64,000 bases of DNA from Streptomyces xanthophaeus. GTDB taxonomy: Bacteria; Actinomycetota; Actinomycetes; Streptomycetales; Streptomycetaceae. The DNA is taken from positions 5,466,501-5,530,500 of the forward strand of contig NZ_CP076543.1 in assembly GCF_030440515.1 (NCBI RefSeq), read 5' to 3'. Positions 37,930 to 46,543 of the stretch are shown here, one piece after another; the stretch's first letter is position 1; every line of letters starts with the position of its first letter. A program made the position numbers and the translations under genes. The notes under the pieces were generated by a model, which was given only the letters and a program-made list of their open reading frames with translations, did no database searches and was not told the origin of the DNA.

Positions 37930-38337
37930 ATGTCCGCCACCATGATCTTCGTCAACCTGCCGGTCAAGGACCTGGACGCCAGCAAGGCCTTCTGGAGCAA
38001 GCTGGGCTACTCCTTCAACGCCCAGTTCACCGACGAGAACTGCGCCTCGATGGTCATCAGCGACACCATCGTCGCGATGCTCCTGACCGAGGCCCGCTAC
38101 AAGGACTTCACCCACAAGGAGATCGCGGACGCCACGAAGACGTCCGAGGTGCTGCTCTGTCTGAGCGCCGGGAGCCGCACCGCGGTCGACGAGCTGGTGG
38201 ACGGGGCCCTGGCGGCCGGCGCCACCGAACCCCGCCCCGCCCAGGACCACGGCGTCATGTACGGCCGCGCCTTCGACGACCTCGACGGCCACACCTGGGA
38301 GATCATGTGGATGGACCCGTCGATGGTCCAGGGCTGA
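37930..38337 (+). CDS. VOC superfamily (glyoxalase/bleomycin-resistance fold) protein
   Basis: The 135-residue protein has paired beta-alpha-beta-beta-beta units: FVNLPVKDLDASKAFWSKLGYSFN and a second half ending MYGRAFDDLDGHTWEIMWMDPS, where His and Glu are typical metal ligands of the fold. This subgroup (IFVNLPVKDL) is widespread and functionally uncharacterised. It is convergent with nirD. An extradiol-dioxygenase or resistance role is not supported beyond the fold. Confidence 0.82.
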   Translation: MSATMIFVNLPVKDLDASKAFWSKLGYSFNAQFTDENCASMVISDTIVAMLLTEARYKDFTHKEIADATKTSEVLLCLSAGSRTAVDELVDGALAAGATEPRPAQDHGVMYGRAFDDLDGHTWEIMWMDPSMVQG

Positions 38338-38355
38338 CGGCACCGCCGCGGGCGG

Positions 38356-38688
38356 TCACGAGGTCGCGGCGGTCCGCACCGGGTAGGTCCGGACCACCGT
38401 CTCCTCGTCGTCCAGGCAGCGCCCCGACTCCAGGTCGAAGCGCTGCTTCAGCAGCGGTGAAGCCACGAAGGGCCGGCCCCCCGCCGTCCCCACCAGCCCG
38501 CGTGAGAGCACGTGCGCCCCGGTGAAGGGGTCCTGGTTCCCGATGGCGTACGGGCGCCCCGCGCGGTCGACGAACACCGCGGCCTGGCTCCCGTCGGGCA
38601 GCAGCGCCGCCACCCCGCGCCCGGGGGTGAGCGAGGACAGCTCGCACACCGTCAGCCAGCCCTGCGCAACCTGCAGTTCCACGGTCAT
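38356..38688 (-). CDS. nirD: Nitrite reductase small subunit
   Basis: The 110-residue protein has the Rieske-like NirD fold without Rieske cysteines: AVFVDRAGRPYAIGNQDPFTGAHVLSRGLV, FVASPLLKQRFDLESGRCLDD. NirD supports the NADH-dependent siroheme nitrite reductase. The start overlaps the nirB stop by four bases (38685-38688), so the two are coupled. It is the last gene of the operon. Confidence 0.92.
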   Translation of the reverse strand: MTVELQVAQGWLTVCELSSLTPGRGVAALLPDGSQAAVFVDRAGRPYAIGNQDPFTGAHVLSRGLVGTAGGRPFVASPLLKQRFDLESGRCLDDEETVVRTYPVRTAATS

Positions 38689-41210
38689 CGGACGGGTCCT
38701 CCTATGGTCAGGACGGCCAGGTCGGGCTTGACCTGGTCGCGCTCGGGGACGAACTTCACGGTCGGGTCGGGGGCGCCGGGCGCGTTGACGAAGGACACGA
38801 ACCGGCGCAGCCGCTCCGGATCCTGGAGCGTCTCGGCCCATTCGTCCCGGTAGTGCGCCACGTGGTCGGCCATCAGGGCCTCCAGCTCCGCGCACAGCCC
38901 GAGCGAGTCGTGCACGACCACGTCCCGCAGGTGGGCCAGGCCCCCCTCCAGCCGCTCCAGCCAGGTGGAGGTCCGCTCCAGCCGGTCGGCGGTGCGGATG
39001 TAGAACATCAGGAACCGGTCGATCAGTCGGACCAGTTCCGCGTCCGACAGGTCCTGCGCCAGCAGGTCGGCGTGGCGCGGGGTGGCCCCGCCGTTGCCGC
39101 CCACGTACAGGTTCCAGCCACTTGCCGTCGCGATGACGCCGAAGTCCTTGCTCTGCGCCTCCGCGCACTCGCGGGCGCAGCCGGAGACCGCCGACTTCAG
39201 CTTGTGCGGGGCGCGCAGCCCCCGGTAGCGCAGCTCCAGGTCGATGGCCATCCGGACGCTGTCCTGGACCCCGTAGCGGCACCAGGTCTGCCCCACGCAG
39301 GACTTCACCGTGCGCAGGGCCTTCCCGTACGCGTGCCCGGACTCGAACCCGGCGTCGACGAGCCGCGCCCAGATCCGCGGGAGCTGGTCCACGCTCGCCC
39401 CGAAGAGGTCGATCCGCTGGCCGCCGGTGATCTTCGTGTAGAGGCCGAAGTCCCGGGCCACCTCGCCGATCACGATCAGCTTGTCGGGGGTGATCTCGCC
39501 GCCGGGGATGCGCGGGACGACCGAGTAGGAGCCGTTGCGCTGCATGTTCGCGAGGAAGTGGTCGTTGGTGTCCTGGAGGGCGGCCTGCTCCCCGTCCAGG
39601 ACGTAGCCGCTCGCGCCGAGGGTCGGGGCCAGCGAGGCGATGATCGAGCCGACGGTGGGCTTGCAGACCTCGCAGCCGTCGCCGCCGCGGGCCTCCGGGC
39701 GGCCGTGGCCGTCGAGGATCTCCTCGTACGAGGTCAGCCGGCGGGTGCGGACGATCTCGTAGAGCTCGGCCCGGGTGAAGGGGAAGCAGCCGCACAGCCC
39801 CTTGTCGGTGGCGGCGGGCAACAGCTGGCCGATCACCTTGACGCAGCTGCCGCAGCCGGTGCCCGCCTTGGTGCACTTCTTGACCTCGGCGAGGGTGGCG
39901 CAGGCGGCGATGGCCTTCTTGGTGACGTTGTGGCAGGAGCAGATCACCGCGTGGTCGGGGAGCGCGGACGGGCCGAGCGCGACAGGGGCGCCGACCCCGG
40001 CGGGCAGCACCAGCTGCTCGGGGGCCACGGGCGGGACGCTGCCGGTGAGCGGGCGCAGCAGCCCGTAGGAGTCCGCGTCGCCGACCAGCACCCCGCCGAG
40101 GAGGACCCCGTCGGGCGAGACGACCAGCTTCTTGTAGACCCCGGAGCGGGAGTCGGACCAGACGACGTCGAGGCTGTCCGGGGTGGCGCCGTGGGCGTCG
40201 CCGAAGGAGGCCACGTCCACGCCGAGGAGCTTGAGCTTGGTGGACAGGTCGGCTCCGGTGAACTCCTTCTCACGGCCCAGCAGATCGTCGGCGGCCGTCT
40301 CGGCCATCTCGTAGCCGGGGGCGACCAGCCCGTAGACCCGGCCGTCGACGGCGAGGGCGCACTCGCCGATCGCGTAGACGTGCCCGTCGGAGGTGCGGCA
40401 GCGGGCGTCGACCGCGATGCCGCCGCGCTCGCCGACGTCCAGCCCGGCGTCACGGGCCAGCTGGTCGCGGGGGCGGACACCGGCGGAGAAGACGACGAGG
40501 TCGGTGTCGACGACGGAGCCGTCGGAGAGCCGCATTCCGCTGACGTGACCGTCCTCGCCGGTCACCACCTCCTGGGTGCCGACGCCGGTGTGGACGGTCA
40601 GCCCCATGGACTCGATGGTGCGCAGCAGGGCCGCGCCGCCGCCCTCGTCGACCTGTACGGGCATCAGCCGCGGGGCGAACTCGACGATACGGGTGGCCAG
40701 GCCCAGCCCCTGGAGGGCGCCGGCGGCCTCCAGCCCGAGGAGACCGCCGCCGACGACCGCGCCGGAGCCGCGGCCCTTCGCGTACTCCTCGATCGCGAGC
40801 AGGTCCTCGATCGTGCGGTAGACGAAGCAACCGGGGGCGTCCTTGCCCGGGACCGGCGGCACGAAGGGATAGCTGCCGGTGGCCAGCACCAGGACGTCGT
40901 ACGGGAACACCTGCCCGGACCGGGAGGTGACGGTTCGGGCGGCCCGGTCGACGTGCTCGGCGGGGTCGCCGAGGTGGAGGGCGATGCCGTGCTCCTCCAT
41001 GAACCCGGCGGGCGTCATGGACAGGTCCTCGGCGGTGCTGCCGGAGAAGTACGAGGTCAGGTGCACGCGGTCGTAGGCGGGCCGGGGCTCCTCGCAGAGC
41101 ACGGTGATCCGGTGCGTGGCGGTGACCCCGCGCTCGGCGAGTGCTTCGAGGTAGCGCTGGCCGACCATGCCGTGCCCGATGAGCACGATCGTGGGCAGGG
41201 GCTCGGTCAT
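38685..41210 (-). CDS. nirB: Nitrite reductase large subunit
   Basis: The 841-residue NAD(P)H:nitrite reductase makes ammonium from nitrite. In order: FAD/NAD Rossmann domains (VLIGHGMVGQRYLEAL, VVGGGLLGLEAAGAL), a BFD-like [2Fe-2S] region (CSCHNVTKKAI, CGSCVKVIGQ), and the siroheme/[4Fe-4S] domain with C-x5-C in SCVGQTWCRYG and C-x3-C in SGCARECAEAQ. It starts two bases after the upstream FAD gene ends. The siroheme comes from a pathway to which the CbiX-like protein at 52038 belongs. Confidence 0.95.
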   Translation of the reverse strand: MTEPLPTIVLIGHGMVGQRYLEALAERGVTATHRITVLCEEPRPAYDRVHLTSYFSGSTAEDLSMTPAGFMEEHGIALHLGDPAEHVDRAARTVTSRSGQVFPYDVLVLATGSYPFVPPVPGKDAPGCFVYRTIEDLLAIEEYAKGRGSGAVVGGGLLGLEAAGALQGLGLATRIVEFAPRLMPVQVDEGGGAALLRTIESMGLTVHTGVGTQEVVTGEDGHVSGMRLSDGSVVDTDLVVFSAGVRPRDQLARDAGLDVGERGGIAVDARCRTSDGHVYAIGECALAVDGRVYGLVAPGYEMAETAADDLLGREKEFTGADLSTKLKLLGVDVASFGDAHGATPDSLDVVWSDSRSGVYKKLVVSPDGVLLGGVLVGDADSYGLLRPLTGSVPPVAPEQLVLPAGVGAPVALGPSALPDHAVICSCHNVTKKAIAACATLAEVKKCTKAGTGCGSCVKVIGQLLPAATDKGLCGCFPFTRAELYEIVRTRRLTSYEEILDGHGRPEARGGDGCEVCKPTVGSIIASLAPTLGASGYVLDGEQAALQDTNDHFLANMQRNGSYSVVPRIPGGEITPDKLIVIGEVARDFGLYTKITGGQRIDLFGASVDQLPRIWARLVDAGFESGHAYGKALRTVKSCVGQTWCRYGVQDSVRMAIDLELRYRGLRAPHKLKSAVSGCARECAEAQSKDFGVIATASGWNLYVGGNGGATPRHADLLAQDLSDAELVRLIDRFLMFYIRTADRLERTSTWLERLEGGLAHLRDVVVHDSLGLCAELEALMADHVAHYRDEWAETLQDPERLRRFVSFVNAPGAPDPTVKFVPERDQVKPDLAVLTIGGPVR

Positions 41211-41211
41211 G

Positions 41212-42507
41212 TCAGTGGCCTCCGTCGTCGGTGAGCAGGTGGAACAGGTCGTGCGGTGATTCCTCGCCCTCCCAGGTGCGGGCGAGGGCCCCCACGGTGG
41301 AGAGCTCGCCGAGCAGCACGCCCCCGACGAGGCGGTCGCCCCGCAGGACGACCTTGCGGTAGGTGCGGCGGGTGGCGTCGGCGAGGCGGACCACGTCGTC
41401 GCCGGGGAGCGGGGTGGTCTCGCCGAAGGCGGCGAGGTCCAGGGAGCCGTTCTCGGCTCCGCCGAGAGTGAGGCGGGTGAGGGCGCGGGTGCCGGCGTAC
41501 TGCGTGGGCTCGCCGGTGAGGAGCGCGGCCAGGGCGTCGGCCTGCTCCAGGGCGGCGCCCGCGAGGCCGTACACCTGGCCGGCGTGCTCGGCGCAGTCGC
41601 CGATGGCGTGGATGCGGGGGTCGCTCGTGCGGAGGTGGTCGTCGACGACGATGCCCTTGCGGACCTCCAGGCCCGCGGCCTGGGCGAGGCCCGTGCGGGG
41701 GCGGACGCCGCAGGCGAGCACGACGACATCGGCCTCCAGCCGGTAGCCGTCGGCGAGCTCGACCCCGGTGACCTTGCGCTGCCCCCGCGCGCCGCCGCTG
41801 CCGGGGCTCCGCCCCGGACCCCGCTCCTCAAACGCCGGAGAGGCTGGATTTCGCCCCGGTGGCGCGGATGTGATCAGGCCGCGGACCCGGCATTCCGTGT
41901 GGATCTCCACGCCGAGGTCGGTCAGGTGGGTGGCCAGCAGGGCCGAGGACTCGGCGTCCAGCTGGCGCTCCATCAGGCGCTCACCCTGCTGGGCCAGGAC
42001 CACCTGCGCCCCCCGGGCGGCCAGCGCACGGGCCGCCGAGACGCCCAGCAGGCCCCCGCCGATCACCACCGCCCGGATCCCGGGCCGTACGGCCGCCGAG
42101 AGGGCCAGGCAGTCGTCCATCGTGCGGAAGGCGTGCACCCCGTCGGGGAGGTCCCGCCCCTCGGGCTCGAACAGCCCGCGCAGCGGCGGGAGCACCGCGT
42201 TCGAGCCCGTGGCCAGCACCAGCGTGTCGTACTCCGCCACCGTGCCGTCGTCGCACCGCACGGTCCGGTCCGCGCGGTCCACGCGCACCGCCCGGACCCC
42301 TCTGCGCAGCACCGGGCCGGGCGCCGGGAGGGCCGTCACCTCCGGGGCGTACCGGCCCGCGAGGACCTCGGCGAGCAGGACCCGGTTGTACGGCACGTGG
42401 GTTTCCTCGCCGAGGACGGTCACCGCCGCGGCCGGGCCGAGCCGCTGCGCGAGCCGCAGGCCCGCGAGGCCGCCGCCGATCACCACCACACGCTGTTCCG
42501 AGGTCAT
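41212..42507 (-). CDS. NirB-type FAD/NAD oxidoreductase with a repeat-encoded insertion
   Basis: The 431-residue pyridine-nucleotide disulphide oxidoreductase-like protein has VVVIGGGLAGLRLAQRL, LVLATGSNAVLPPL, VVIGGGLLGVSAARALAARG and IHAIGDCAEH. It resembles the N-terminal reductase half of NirB and is the first gene of the nirB-nirD operon, likely feeding electrons. Residues about 214-243 (APPGRNPASPAFEERGPGRS onward) are encoded by a GC-rich intergenic repeat (41777-41860) inserted in frame between GLITS and KVTGVELADG. Its start lies behind the GlnR-like sites at 42530-42556. The insert probably forms a surface loop. Confidence 0.88.
   Translation of the reverse strand: MTSEQRVVVIGGGLAGLRLAQRLGPAAAVTVLGEETHVPYNRVLLAEVLAGRYAPEVTALPAPGPVLRRGVRAVRVDRADRTVRCDDGTVAEYDTLVLATGSNAVLPPLRGLFEPEGRDLPDGVHAFRTMDDCLALSAAVRPGIRAVVIGGGLLGVSAARALAARGAQVVLAQQGERLMERQLDAESSALLATHLTDLGVEIHTECRVRGLITSAPPGRNPASPAFEERGPGRSPGSGGARGQRKVTGVELADGYRLEADVVVLACGVRPRTGLAQAAGLEVRKGIVVDDHLRTSDPRIHAIGDCAEHAGQVYGLAGAALEQADALAALLTGEPTQYAGTRALTRLTLGGAENGSLDLAAFGETTPLPGDDVVRLADATRRTYRKVVLRGDRLVGGVLLGELSTVGALARTWEGEESPHDLFHLLTDDGGH
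41777..41870. repeat. GC-rich repeat inserted within a coding region
   Basis: CCGGGGCTCCGCCCCGGACC followed by CTCCTCAAACGCCGGAGAGG is the same unit as the intergenic repeats at 2379-2553 and 36386-36440. Here it lies inside a CDS and preserves the frame. Confidence 0.8.
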
Positions 42508-42529
42508 GCCATGAGCGTGCGCGGCCGCT

Positions 42530-42556
42530 GTTTCCCCACGGCATCGCCTCTGTTAC
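42530..42556 (-). promoter_or_regulatory. Possible GlnR box upstream of the nirB operon
   Basis: On the coding strand GTAAC (42556-42552) is followed 22 bases later by GAAAC (42534-42530), with GATGC in the 11-base position between. GlnR boxes are 11-bp-phased GTnAC and GAAAC half-sites. The fit is partial, but the nitrate reductase promoter shows the same 22-bp phase. Confidence 0.4.
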
Positions 42557-42664
42557 CCGGACGGAACGCCGACCTCAGCGCCCGGGTTAAGGGTCGGTGA
42601 GGCCTTCCTCAACGCCGCCTTAAGGGTCATCAGGCCCGCCACCTGCGGCCTTAGCGTGATCCGT

Positions 42665-43960
42665 ATGCGGAATGCGGCGGTACGGGTGAGGGGCGGGATG
42701 CTGGCCGGTGCGGGGGTGGTGACCCTGCTCTGGGCGGCGCAGGTGCGGCCCTCGGCCCGGCCCGACGCGTTGTTCGCCACTGCCGCGCACCTGTCCGGCC
42801 TGCTCGCCGGGTACGGGGTGCTGGTGCTGCTGTTCCTGATGGCCCGGGTACCCGCCGTCGAGCACGGGGTCGGCGGCGACCGGCTCGCCCGCTGGCACGC
42901 CTTCGGCGGCCGGTACGTCCTGCTGCTCGTCTTCGGGCACGGGCTCTTCGCCCTGCTCGGATACGCCGTGCACGAGGGAACCGACGTGGTCTCCGCCGCC
43001 TCGGAGCTGCTCGGCTACCCCGCGCTCGCCGCCGCCGCGGCCGGGACCGTCCTCCTGGCCGCGGTCGGCGTGACCTCCGCCCGGGCGGTACGCCGCCGGC
43101 TGCCGCACGAAACCTGGCGCGGGGTCCACCTGTTCGTCTACCTGGCCGCCGCCCTCGCCTTCGGGCACCAGCTCGCCGGGCCCGATCTGGCCGCGGCCGC
43201 CTGGTTCTGGGCGCTCGCCCACACCGTGGTCGCCGTGCTGCTGGTCTGGTACCGCGGCGTGGTCCCCGTACGGCAGGCCCTGCGGCACGCGCTGCGGGTG
43301 GCGGACGTCCGGGTCGAGGGGCCCGGGGTGGTCTCCGTCGTCATGTACGGGCAGCATCTCGCGGAACTGCGCGCGGAGCCGGGCCAGTTCCTGCGCTGGC
43401 GGTTCCTCCAGCGGCGGCTGTGGCACACCGCGCTGCCGTTCTCGCTGTCCGCGCCCGTCCGCGGGAACGCCCTGCGGATCACCGTGAAGGGGCTCGGCGG
43501 CCACTCCCGCCGGGTCCGCCGGCTGCGCCCCGGGACGCGGGTGCTGGCCACCGGGCCGTTCGGCGCGCTCACCGCCGCCCGGCGGACCCGGCCCAAGGTT
43601 CTGCTGATCGCGGGCGGCGTCGGGATCACCCCGATGCGGGCCCTGTTCGAGACGCTGCCCGGGGGCCCCGGGGACATCACCCTCCTCTACCGGGCCGGGG
43701 CCGAGGAGCACCTCGTGCTGCGGGCCGAGCTGGAGGCCATCGCCGCCGAGCGGCAGGCGGGTCTGCACTACCTGCTCGGGCCGTCCGGAGCGGCCTACGA
43801 CCCGCTGGCCCCGCAGGCGCTGACCGCGCTGGTGCCCGGCCTGGCCGAGCACGACGTGTACCTGTGCGGGCCGCCGGGGATGACCGAGGCGACCCGGGCC
43901 GCGCTGCTGCGGGCCGGGGTGCCGGCCGGCCGTATCCATTCGGAGTGCTTCAGCTTCTGA
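42665..43960 (+). CDS. Ferric-reductase-like transmembrane oxidoreductase (FNR type)
   Basis: The 431-residue protein has an N-terminal six-helix ferric reductase-like membrane domain (about 5-195) with His in WHAFGGRYVLLLVFGHG and VHLFVYLAAALAFGHQL as likely heme ligands. A cytosolic ferredoxin-NADP reductase module follows: FAD site PFSLSAPVRGNALRITVKGLGGHS, then NAD site LLIAGGVGITPMRALFE, ending CGPPGMTEATRAALL and HSECFSF. ATG 42665 follows TAGCGT by seven bases. A FMN-binding protein and ApbE often accompany such genes, but neither is seen here. Electron acceptor unknown. Confidence 0.85.
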   Translation: MRNAAVRVRGGMLAGAGVVTLLWAAQVRPSARPDALFATAAHLSGLLAGYGVLVLLFLMARVPAVEHGVGGDRLARWHAFGGRYVLLLVFGHGLFALLGYAVHEGTDVVSAASELLGYPALAAAAAGTVLLAAVGVTSARAVRRRLPHETWRGVHLFVYLAAALAFGHQLAGPDLAAAAWFWALAHTVVAVLLVWYRGVVPVRQALRHALRVADVRVEGPGVVSVVMYGQHLAELRAEPGQFLRWRFLQRRLWHTALPFSLSAPVRGNALRITVKGLGGHSRRVRRLRPGTRVLATGPFGALTAARRTRPKVLLIAGGVGITPMRALFETLPGGPGDITLLYRAGAEEHLVLRAELEAIAAERQAGLHYLLGPSGAAYDPLAPQALTALVPGLAEHDVYLCGPPGMTEATRAALLRAGVPAGRIHSECFSF

Positions 43961-44049
43961 GCCGCGGCCCAGGCCGCGCACCCCCTGCCCGCACCCCCCT
44001 GACCGCCCCCCGCCTGCGTCACCCGCGTTCCCCGAGGAGTCACCACCCC

Positions 44050-44334
44050 ATGCGTCACCCGCTGCACGTCGCCCTCTCCGTACCCGTCGGCGCCGAGGCT
44101 CCTGCGGTGGCCGTGGCCCGGCACCGCAAGCCGCGGCGCCCCTCGCCGGTACGGGCCGCACTGGCCGCGCTGGCCCGCGTACCGCCCGCGCGGCGGCTGG
44201 CGGCGGGGCTGGGGGCGGCCAGTGTGCTGGCCGCGACCGTGCTGACGGCGGCCGTGGACCCGGCGGCTCCGGTGGCCCCGGACCGCGTGCCGGCCCGGCA
44301 AACCTCAACCTTTGCGCAAGTTTCCGGGGATTGA
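44050..44334 (+). CDS. Small single-pass membrane protein, unknown function
   Basis: The 94-residue protein is Ala/Arg/Pro-rich and has one hydrophobic segment (LAAGLGAASVLAATVLTAAV, about 50-69) after a basic region, with a short C-terminal tail TSTFAQVSGD. The ATG follows GAGGAG at 44034-44039. It lies 89 bases after the FNR gene where an FMN-binding protein is often found, but it shows no FMN-binding motif. It could be a remnant or a small partner. I do not recognise a family. Confidence 0.55.
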   Translation: MRHPLHVALSVPVGAEAPAVAVARHRKPRRPSPVRAALAALARVPPARRLAAGLGAASVLAATVLTAAVDPAAPVAPDRVPARQTSTFAQVSGD

Positions 44335-44370
44335 TGGTCACTGCACCCAACTGCTCCATAGGGTCGTGCC

Positions 44371-45147
44371 GTGCCTGACATATCAACGACCATGATCATC
44401 GTCCTGTGCGTGGCCGCGGCCGCGGCCGGCTGGATCGACGCGGTGGTGGGCGGCGGCGGCCTGCTGCTCCTGCCCGCGCTCCTCCTCGGCCTGCCGAACG
44501 CCCACCCCGCCACCGTCCTCGGTACCAACAAGGCCGTGGCCATCGTCGGCACTGCCGGGGCGGCCGTGACGTACGCCCGCAAGGCCCCGGTGAACGTGAA
44601 ACTGGCCGTCCGCATCGGCCTGGCAGCGCTCGCCGGTTCCATGGGCGGTGCCGCGCTCGCGGGCGGCATCAGCAAGGACGCGCTCCGCCCGCTGATCATG
44701 GTGGTGCTCGTGATCGTCGCAGGCGTCGTGATCTTCAAGCCGGGCTTCGGCACCGCGCCCTCGACCGCACCCGTCAGCCGGCAGCGGGTGCTGCTCGCCA
44801 TCGGGCTCGCGGGCCTGGGCATCGGCTTCTACGACGGCCTCATCGGGCCCGGCACCGGCACCTTCCTGGTGCTCGCGCTCACGGCCCTGCTCCACCTCGA
44901 CCTGGTCACCGCCTCCGCCACCGCCAAGATCGTGAACTGCTGCACCAACGCCGGTGCGCTCGCGATGTTCGCCTACCAGGGCATGGTGCTGTGGCAGCTG
45001 GCCGCGCTGATGGCGGTGTTCAACCTGGCCGGCGGCATGATCGGCGCCGGTATGGCGCTCAAGAAGGGCAGCGGCTTCGTCCGCGGCGTGCTGCTGACGG
45101 TGGTGGGCGCGCTGGTGCTCAAGCTCGGCTTCGAGCAGTGGGGATAG
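44371..45147 (+). CDS. TauE/SafE family permease
   Basis: The 258-residue membrane protein has about eight hydrophobic segments in two repeats: AAAAAGWIDAVVGGGGLLLLPALLL with the glycine-rich TSUP motif, and the counterpart GLGIGFYDGLIGPGTGTFLVLALTALL. The C-terminus is short. Family members export sulfite, sulfoacetate or other organic anions; the substrate is not known here. GTG 44371 lies six bases after TAGGGT, a leaderless arrangement. Confidence 0.88.
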   Translation: MPDISTTMIIVLCVAAAAAGWIDAVVGGGGLLLLPALLLGLPNAHPATVLGTNKAVAIVGTAGAAVTYARKAPVNVKLAVRIGLAALAGSMGGAALAGGISKDALRPLIMVVLVIVAGVVIFKPGFGTAPSTAPVSRQRVLLAIGLAGLGIGFYDGLIGPGTGTFLVLALTALLHLDLVTASATAKIVNCCTNAGALAMFAYQGMVLWQLAALMAVFNLAGGMIGAGMALKKGSGFVRGVLLTVVGALVLKLGFEQWG

Positions 45148-45165
45148 GCCACTGAGGCCAGGTGA

Positions 45166-45870
45166 CTAGTACGTCCCGGTGAGGTGCGCGAAGACCACCA
45201 CGTTGCCGCGGTAGCCCGTGCGCGGCGAGAAGCCGCCGCCGCAGGTGATCACCCGCAGTTCGGCGCGCGCCGAAGGCCCGTACACGCGGGTGTCGGGGAA
45301 GGCCTTGGCGTCGTACACCTCGACCGCGTGGACCGTGAACACCGCCGTACGGCCGTCCGCGCGCGGGATCTCGATGGAGGCCCCGCGGCGCAGCGCGCCC
45401 AGATGGTAGAAGACCCCCGGCCCGGCCGCGTCGTCCACGTGCCCGGCGATGACGGCGGTGCCCGTGGCGCCCGGGGTGGTGCCGTCGCGGTACCAGCCGG
45501 CCAGGTCGCGCCGGTCCGGCGGCGGCACTTCGAGGCTGCCGCGCGGATCCAGGCCGAGCCCGGTCAGCGGGGCGTCGACCCGGATGGAGGGGATCCGGAT
45601 CCGGGCCGGCGGTGAGCCGGGGAGCGGGGCGATCCCGGGGCCCACCACGCCGGCGGCGGTCAGTGACTCGGCGGGGGAGGGCAGGGGCGGTCCGACGGGC
45701 TCACGCGAACCGCTGGTCACGAGCCAGATGCCGACGCAGGCGGCGAGTGCGACGAGTCCGCCGTGGCGGGCGGTGGGGGTGCGCACGGGCCGGCCCGCCG
45801 CCCGCCGCCCGGGGTGCGCTGCGGATCCGGGGCGGTCGCGGCCCCGCGCGCCACCGAAATCGCCACCCAT
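45166..45870 (-). CDS. Class F sortase
   Basis: The 234-residue protein has a basic N-terminus, one membrane helix (GGLVALAACVGIWLVTSG, about 40-58), then a sortase domain: IRIPSIRVDAPLTGLGL, catalytic His in TAVIAGHVDD, catalytic Cys in LRVITCGGG and Arg in RTGYRGNVVVFAH. Sortases join LPxTG-type proteins to the wall; class F enzymes are typical of actinobacteria. ATG 45870 follows GAGGGGG. The next gene upstream is a secreted protein with a C-terminal anchor, a possible partner. Confidence 0.88.
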   Translation of the reverse strand: MGGDFGGARGRDRPGSAAHPGRRAAGRPVRTPTARHGGLVALAACVGIWLVTSGSREPVGPPLPSPAESLTAAGVVGPGIAPLPGSPPARIRIPSIRVDAPLTGLGLDPRGSLEVPPPDRRDLAGWYRDGTTPGATGTAVIAGHVDDAAGPGVFYHLGALRRGASIEIPRADGRTAVFTVHAVEVYDAKAFPDTRVYGPSARAELRVITCGGGFSPRTGYRGNVVVFAHLTGTY

Positions 45871-46000
45871 GCGTACCCCCTCGGCTTCCGTTTCGGGGTG
45901 ACTGGCCGTCGCCCGGCCCCGCGAACGGGGGGGACCTCGCGGGGCGGGCGACGGGGGACGGTACCGGTCGGACCGCGGCCGGAGCCGCGGTGGGCGTCCG

Positions 46001-46543
46001 TCAGCTCCGCGTGCCGCTCGCCCGGCGACGCAGGAGCCAGGTACCGCCGACGGCGGCAGCGGCCAGTACGGCCGCCCCCGCCGCGATCTTGGCGGGGTCG
46101 GTGGTGGTGGTCGTGCCACCGCCCACCCCGGTGTTGACGTGGCCCTGCGGGCCGCGCTCGGTGACGATCAGGTTGCCGGTCGCGAACTTGCCGTTCGCGC
46201 AGGTCGCGCCGATGCCGTAGGTGCCGCCGCGGGTGCCGTGGGCGATCTGGAACTGCCCCACGACCACCTCCTTGTGGGTGCCCGGGACCAGCTTGAACCG
46301 GCCGCCGCCCACCGTGGTGGCATCGCCGTCCGCGTGACTGCCGCTGCCGCAGGCCGTGGTGTTCACGGTGACGGTGGCGCCGGGGGCGGCGGACTTGGGC
46401 CACACCTCCAGCGGCGCGAAGTCCCCGGGTGCGAAGCCCACCACGCCGAGGTCCGCGGCGGCCACCGCGCCGGCGACCGGCCCGGTGAACGCGGCGGCGG
46501 TCAGCGCGGTCGCGGTCAGCAGGTGTGCGGTACGTCGGCGCAT
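46001..46543 (-). CDS. Secreted, C-terminally anchored protein beside the sortase
   Basis: The 180-residue protein has a Sec signal peptide (RRRTAHLLTATALTAAAFTG), a beta-rich body with two Cys (TACGSGSHADG, GATCANGKFA) likely forming a disulphide, a Gly/Thr linker (NTGVGGGTTTTT), and a hydrophobic C-terminal helix (KIAAGAAVLAAAAVGGTWLL) with a basic tail. This is the layout of a sorted surface protein, but no LPxTG-like motif is visible. It is on the same strand and upstream of the sortase. Function unknown. Confidence 0.75.
   Translation of the reverse strand: MRRRTAHLLTATALTAAAFTGPVAGAVAAADLGVVGFAPGDFAPLEVWPKSAAPGATVTVNTTACGSGSHADGDATTVGGGRFKLVPGTHKEVVVGQFQIAHGTRGGTYGIGATCANGKFATGNLIVTERGPQGHVNTGVGGGTTTTTDPAKIAAGAAVLAAAAVGGTWLLRRRASGTRS

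Noticed and set aside
38853..41234. 793-residue open frame opposite nirB
   Set aside because: Shadow of nirB; nirB has clear cofactor motifs over the whole length.
44371..45147. Sulfite exporter as a specific call
   Set aside because: The fold is TauE/SafE but the substrate cannot be determined from sequence or context.
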